The notes under the pieces were generated by a model. The model made no database searches and was not told the DNA's origin. It saw nothing but the letters and a program-made list of their open reading frames with translations. From an uncultured Microbacteriaceae bacterium (lineage in GTDB: Bacteria; Actinomycetota; Actinomycetes; Actinomycetales; Microbacteriaceae): a DNA stretch of 5,407 nucleotides. The stretch is from positions 1 through 5,407 of the forward strand of contig CAIVOR010000285.1 of the NCBI GenBank assembly GCA_903907615.1, in the 5' to 3' direction. The position numbers and the translations under genes were made by a program. Positions 4,868 to 5,407 of this stretch are shown here, in pieces. How positions within the stretch are numbered: the first letter of the stretch is position 1; each line of letters begins with the position of its first letter.

Positions 4868-5407
4868 CCTCGGGGGTGCCACTCATCGCCGTGGTGGGTG
4901 CCACGGGGACCGGTAAGTCGGCCCTCTCGCTCGACATCGCCCGGCGGCTCGCCGCACATGGCCGCGAGGCTGAGGTCGTCAACGCCGATGCGATGCAGCT
5001 GTATCGCGGAATGAACATCGGAACAGCCAAGCTCGCGCCCGCGGATCGCGAGGGTGGGGCTCACCACATGATTGATGTCTTGGACGTCACCGATGAAGCG
5101 TCCGTGTCGCAGTATCAGCCCCAGGCGCGGAACGTCATCGCCGAGATTATTGCGCGTGGGAACGTGCCCATTCTTGTGGGCGGATCGGGGCTCTACGTCT
5201 CGTCCGTGCTGTTCGACTTCGAATTCCCGGGCCACGATGACGCGGTCCGCGCCTCGCTCGAGCAGGAAGCAGAGGAGCTCGGTGTCGGCATCCTCGCAGC
5301 ACGATTGCGCGCGCTTGCGCCCGAGACGGCCGCACGTATCGATCCGCGGAACGCCCGACGCGTGATTCGCGCGCTCGAGGTCATCGCCATTTCGGGTGAC
5401 GGTGCCG
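4864..5407 (+). CDS. miaA: tRNA dimethylallyltransferase MiaA (3' end outside window)
   Basis: The first 181 codons are present and open to the right edge; the family is usually about 300 residues, so roughly 60 percent is seen. MiaA transfers a dimethylallyl group from DMAPP to N6 of A37 in tRNAs reading UNN codons, making the substrate for MiaB. Visible motifs are the P-loop GATGTGKS (12-19), NADAMQLYRGMNIGTAK (40-56) with the catalytic-type Asp42, HHMIDV (67-72), LVGGSGLYV (in the family GGTxLY region) and, near the edge, DPRNARRVIRALEV. The ATG at 4864 lies within ATGA, overlapping the miaB stop, so translation is likely coupled and no separate ribosome binding site is needed. The gene order is the reverse of the pathway order. 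No frameshift or missing motif is seen in the visible part. Confidence 0.96.
   Translation, partial: MTSGVPLIAVVGATGTGKSALSLDIARRLAAHGREAEVVNADAMQLYRGMNIGTAKLAPADREGGAHHMIDVLDVTDEASVSQYQPQARNVIAEIIARGNVPILVGGSGLYVSSVLFDFEFPGHDDAVRASLEQEAEELGVGILAARLRALAPETAARIDPRNARRVIRALEVIAISGDGA

Noticed and set aside
4489..5235. Long reverse-strand frame opposite miaB-miaA
   Set aside because: It is antisense to two well-supported genes, crosses their junction, and shows no family motif; open antisense frames are common in GC-rich DNA.

Overview
The window reads as part of a chromosome from a high-GC Gram-positive bacterium (Actinomycetota), most likely order Micrococcales and probably family Microbacteriaceae. 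Three things point there: the gene order DUF3046 - recA - recX - (membrane protein) - miaB - miaA, the actinobacterial LexA-type operator (TCGAAC-N4-ATTCGA) ahead of recA, and the wording of RecA itself (NQLREKIGVFFGSPETT in loop L2, Ala-rich acidic tail). The family assignment is from memory of such sequences and is not proven here. All genes lie on the + strand.

Layout. 17-250 encodes a small DUF3046 protein, the usual neighbour upstream of recA in this phylum. 251-534 is a 284-base control region. It holds a near-perfect SOS box (274-289), an overlapping -10 element (295-302), and a 54-codon ORF (310-474) whose ATG sits where the SOS promoter should start transcription, so it could be a leaderless SOS-induced peptide. 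A good Shine-Dalgarno sequence precedes recA. recA (535-1704) and recX (1704-2351) overlap by one base. The first codons of recX form a strong hairpin (13-bp perfect core plus 5 more pairs across a one-base bulge), a plausible device for keeping RecX below RecA. 2370-3176 encodes a Pro/Tyr/Gln-rich membrane protein that starts right after a -10-like element, again suggesting leaderless transcription. 3177-3271 is a short spacer with possible -10 elements, a small inverted repeat and a 12-codon mini-ORF whose stop overlaps the miaB start as ATGA. miaB (3272-4867) overlaps miaA (4864 onward) by four bases, and miaA runs off the right edge.

How the genes work together. RecA is the recombinase and SOS co-protease, and RecX is its modulator; both should be induced when LexA is cleaved. 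MiaA and MiaB act in sequence on the same tRNA base: MiaA prenylates A37 and MiaB methylthiolates it. Their overlap suggests one translationally coupled unit. The membrane protein has no clear link to either pair.

I see no mobile element, CRISPR array, tRNA or rRNA gene and no gene disruption. The backbone is ordinary and conserved. The points worth a second look are regulatory: the SOS-box/leaderless ORF arrangement, the recX hairpin and the mini-ORF ahead of miaB.
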